Shown: piece by piece, positions 62,967-64,000 of the stretch
How positions within the stretch are numbered: position 1 is the stretch's first letter
How the letters are laid out: every line of letters begins with the position of its first letter
From: Spirochaetales bacterium Spiro_09
Lineage (GTDB): Bacteria > Spirochaetota > Spirochaetia > Treponematales > Treponemataceae
Assembly (NCBI GenBank): GCA_001604385.1
Contig: LVBK01000018.1
Span: forward strand, 124,001 to 188,000
Length of the DNA stretch: 64,000 nt
Direction: 5' to 3'
Notes under the pieces: generated by a model
Told to the model about the DNA's origin: nothing
What the model saw: only the letters and a program-made list of their open reading frames with translations
Database searches by the model: none
Translations under genes and position numbers: made by a program

Positions 62967-64000
62967 AAAAAGCGCTGATTGTATTCCGGTCATTATTACC
63001 GCTCATTCTCCTTTCCTGGGCGGCAGTCCACCCCGGGGTTATCCTGGTGTGGGACAGGGAACGCCTGTGGTTTTCCGCCGTGCTCTTCCCCCTGTCGGTT
63101 ATTGCGGGCATATTGTTCAAGCCCGGCATGGGTCGCCTTCATCGACTGATGCTGTCATTCATGATTGCCACACTCTGCCTGTCAAGCCTGCTGATTTCAG
63201 GCAGCGCCGCTCACGGCCTTACGCAGGTACTCTGGATAGTCGGCCTGGTATTGACTACCAACCTCGCCTTCCATCAACGGATGGTCCGCATTCTCTACGC
63301 GGATCCCCTCATCCTTGCATGGGCTTTCTGGCGTATCGCAGGATTCTCCCGCGCCTCAGAAGACCTCGCTCACCGGAGCCTTGTTACGGGAATTGCCGGA
63401 GTTGCGGCCTTTATCCTCCTGTCCCTGATCTATTGGGCTCTGGTGTATGCGCTTGAATACCGGGTGAACAAACCCGGCAGGGAAAGACGGCAGCAAAGCT
63501 CGTCAAAACAGCTTGTACCCTTCCTGCTGTTACTTGTACTGCCGCTTCTTTTTTTTCTGTTGCCATCCCGGCTTACCGAATTCAAGAAACCGGAAAGCCT
63601 TACGCATAATCCGCTTGACGCAGGGGGCTCGGGCGGAGGCGAAGGGCTTCCCGACCGGGGTGGTTCGGACGGATTCGGCAAACGGGGCAGGGGCAATTCG
63701 GGCAACAGCCGGCAGCAAATAGTGCTGGTAATCGAGACGGCAGCCCAGTCTCTCTACCTGGCAAATTCGTACAACGAGATACTTCACCCGGTCCGGGGTT
63801 TTATTCCCGACGGTGAATATCTTCCGAACAGGCTTATCAAGGCACCCCTTCTGGAAACCTGGAAAAACCCGGAAATGGTTCGGGACGGTCGCCGGATCCC
63901 TGTGACAATGTCCATATACTCGGCCGTAAGCGCCCGCGTGGCGCCCTGGCTTCCCTGGACAATCGAACCAACCGTCCGCGATGACAGTCACTATCCGCTG
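62963..64000 (+). CDS. Transglutaminase-like membrane protein (TgpA type), partial
   Basis: This gene is open to the window end. A GTG at 62963 overlaps the DUF58 stop and has AGGAG seven bases upstream. The first 346 residues translate as a membrane protein with about five hydrophobic helices (SLLPLILLSWAAVHPGVILV; TGIAGVAAFILLSLIYWALV; LVPFLLLLVLPLLFFLLPS). An extracytoplasmic Gly-rich linker (SGGGEGLPDRGG) and the start of an extracytoplasmic domain follow. The MoxR-DUF58-TgpA order predicts a transglutaminase domain beyond the window; the catalytic residues are not visible here. Confidence 0.8.
   Translation, partial: MKKALIVFRSLLPLILLSWAAVHPGVILVWDRERLWFSAVLFPLSVIAGILFKPGMGRLHRLMLSFMIATLCLSSLLISGSAAHGLTQVLWIVGLVLTTNLAFHQRMVRILYADPLILAWAFWRIAGFSRASEDLAHRSLVTGIAGVAAFILLSLIYWALVYALEYRVNKPGRERRQQSSSKQLVPFLLLLVLPLLFFLLPSRLTEFKKPESLTHNPLDAGGSGGGEGLPDRGGSDGFGKRGRGNSGNSRQQIVLVIETAAQSLYLANSYNEILHPVRGFIPDGEYLPNRLIKAPLLETWKNPEMVRDGRRIPVTMSIYSAVSARVAPWLPWTIEPTVRDDSHYPL

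Noticed and set aside
1-64000. CRISPR arrays, prophage genes, rRNA genes, insertion-sequence transposases
   Set aside because: I looked for regular spaced repeats, integrase or transposase motifs and rRNA signatures and saw none; only the MITE-like element is mobile-looking.

Overview
The window comes from a moderately GC-rich (about 50-55% by eye) spirochaete of the Treponema/Spirochaeta type. This rests on a long TPR/membrane protein matching the periplasmic flagellar collar protein FlcA (27156-30437), a DUF2259-type secreted protein, a lamin-tail lipoprotein, a 7TM-DISM diguanylate cyclase and several spirochaete-style proteins of unknown function. The species cannot be fixed from sequence alone. 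Nearly all of the DNA is coding and no gene-free stretch reaches 300 bases; the largest gap, 3294-3524, holds a small inverted-repeat element.

Layout. (1) 34-3499: a tightly overlapping pyrimidine operon pyrF-pyrK-pyrD-nitroreductase on the minus strand, with copies of a 20-base repeat on both sides. (2) 3525-10422: a seven-gene minus-strand operon of GntR regulator, SPFH protein, ABC ATPase, two FtsX/MacB-type permeases, LolA-like periplasmic protein and outer-membrane beta-barrel protein, probably moving lipid or lipoprotein across the envelope. (3) 10580-14877: pyrB-pyrI-pyrC and purD. (4) 14910-26896: mixed housekeeping and hypothetical genes (ketopantoate-reductase-like, HisC-like, phosphoesterase, U32 peptidase-like, lipid kinase-like). 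(5) 27002-35991: tRNA-Val(CAC), flcA, a CBM48 protein, a glycosyltransferase-like protein and an NtrC-type two-component system. (6) 36211-60129: a diguanylate cyclase followed by a xylan/glucuronoxylan locus with GH43, GH8, GH67, GH3 and two secreted GH10 enzymes, an aldouronate/oligosaccharide-type ABC transporter and a dense set of signalling genes. (7) 60123-64000: ogt, then moxR-DUF58-transglutaminase-like genes, the last cut by the window end.

How the xylan locus should work. Secreted GH10 enzymes with carbohydrate-binding modules cut xylan outside the membrane. The lipoprotein-permease-permease system imports the (glucurono)xylo-oligosaccharides. GH67 removes methylglucuronic acid, GH8 and GH43 trim xylose, and GH3 finishes the short oligomers. 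The two main operons share a 15-base motif upstream. Control is probably through a soluble LacI-like histidine kinase paired with a NarL-type regulator. A second soluble kinase/response-regulator pair sits directly behind a GH10 protein that has lost both catalytic glutamates (now Asn132 and Gln238). That pseudo-xylanase, as a possible intracellular xylo-oligosaccharide sensor, is the strongest candidate for an undescribed system here.
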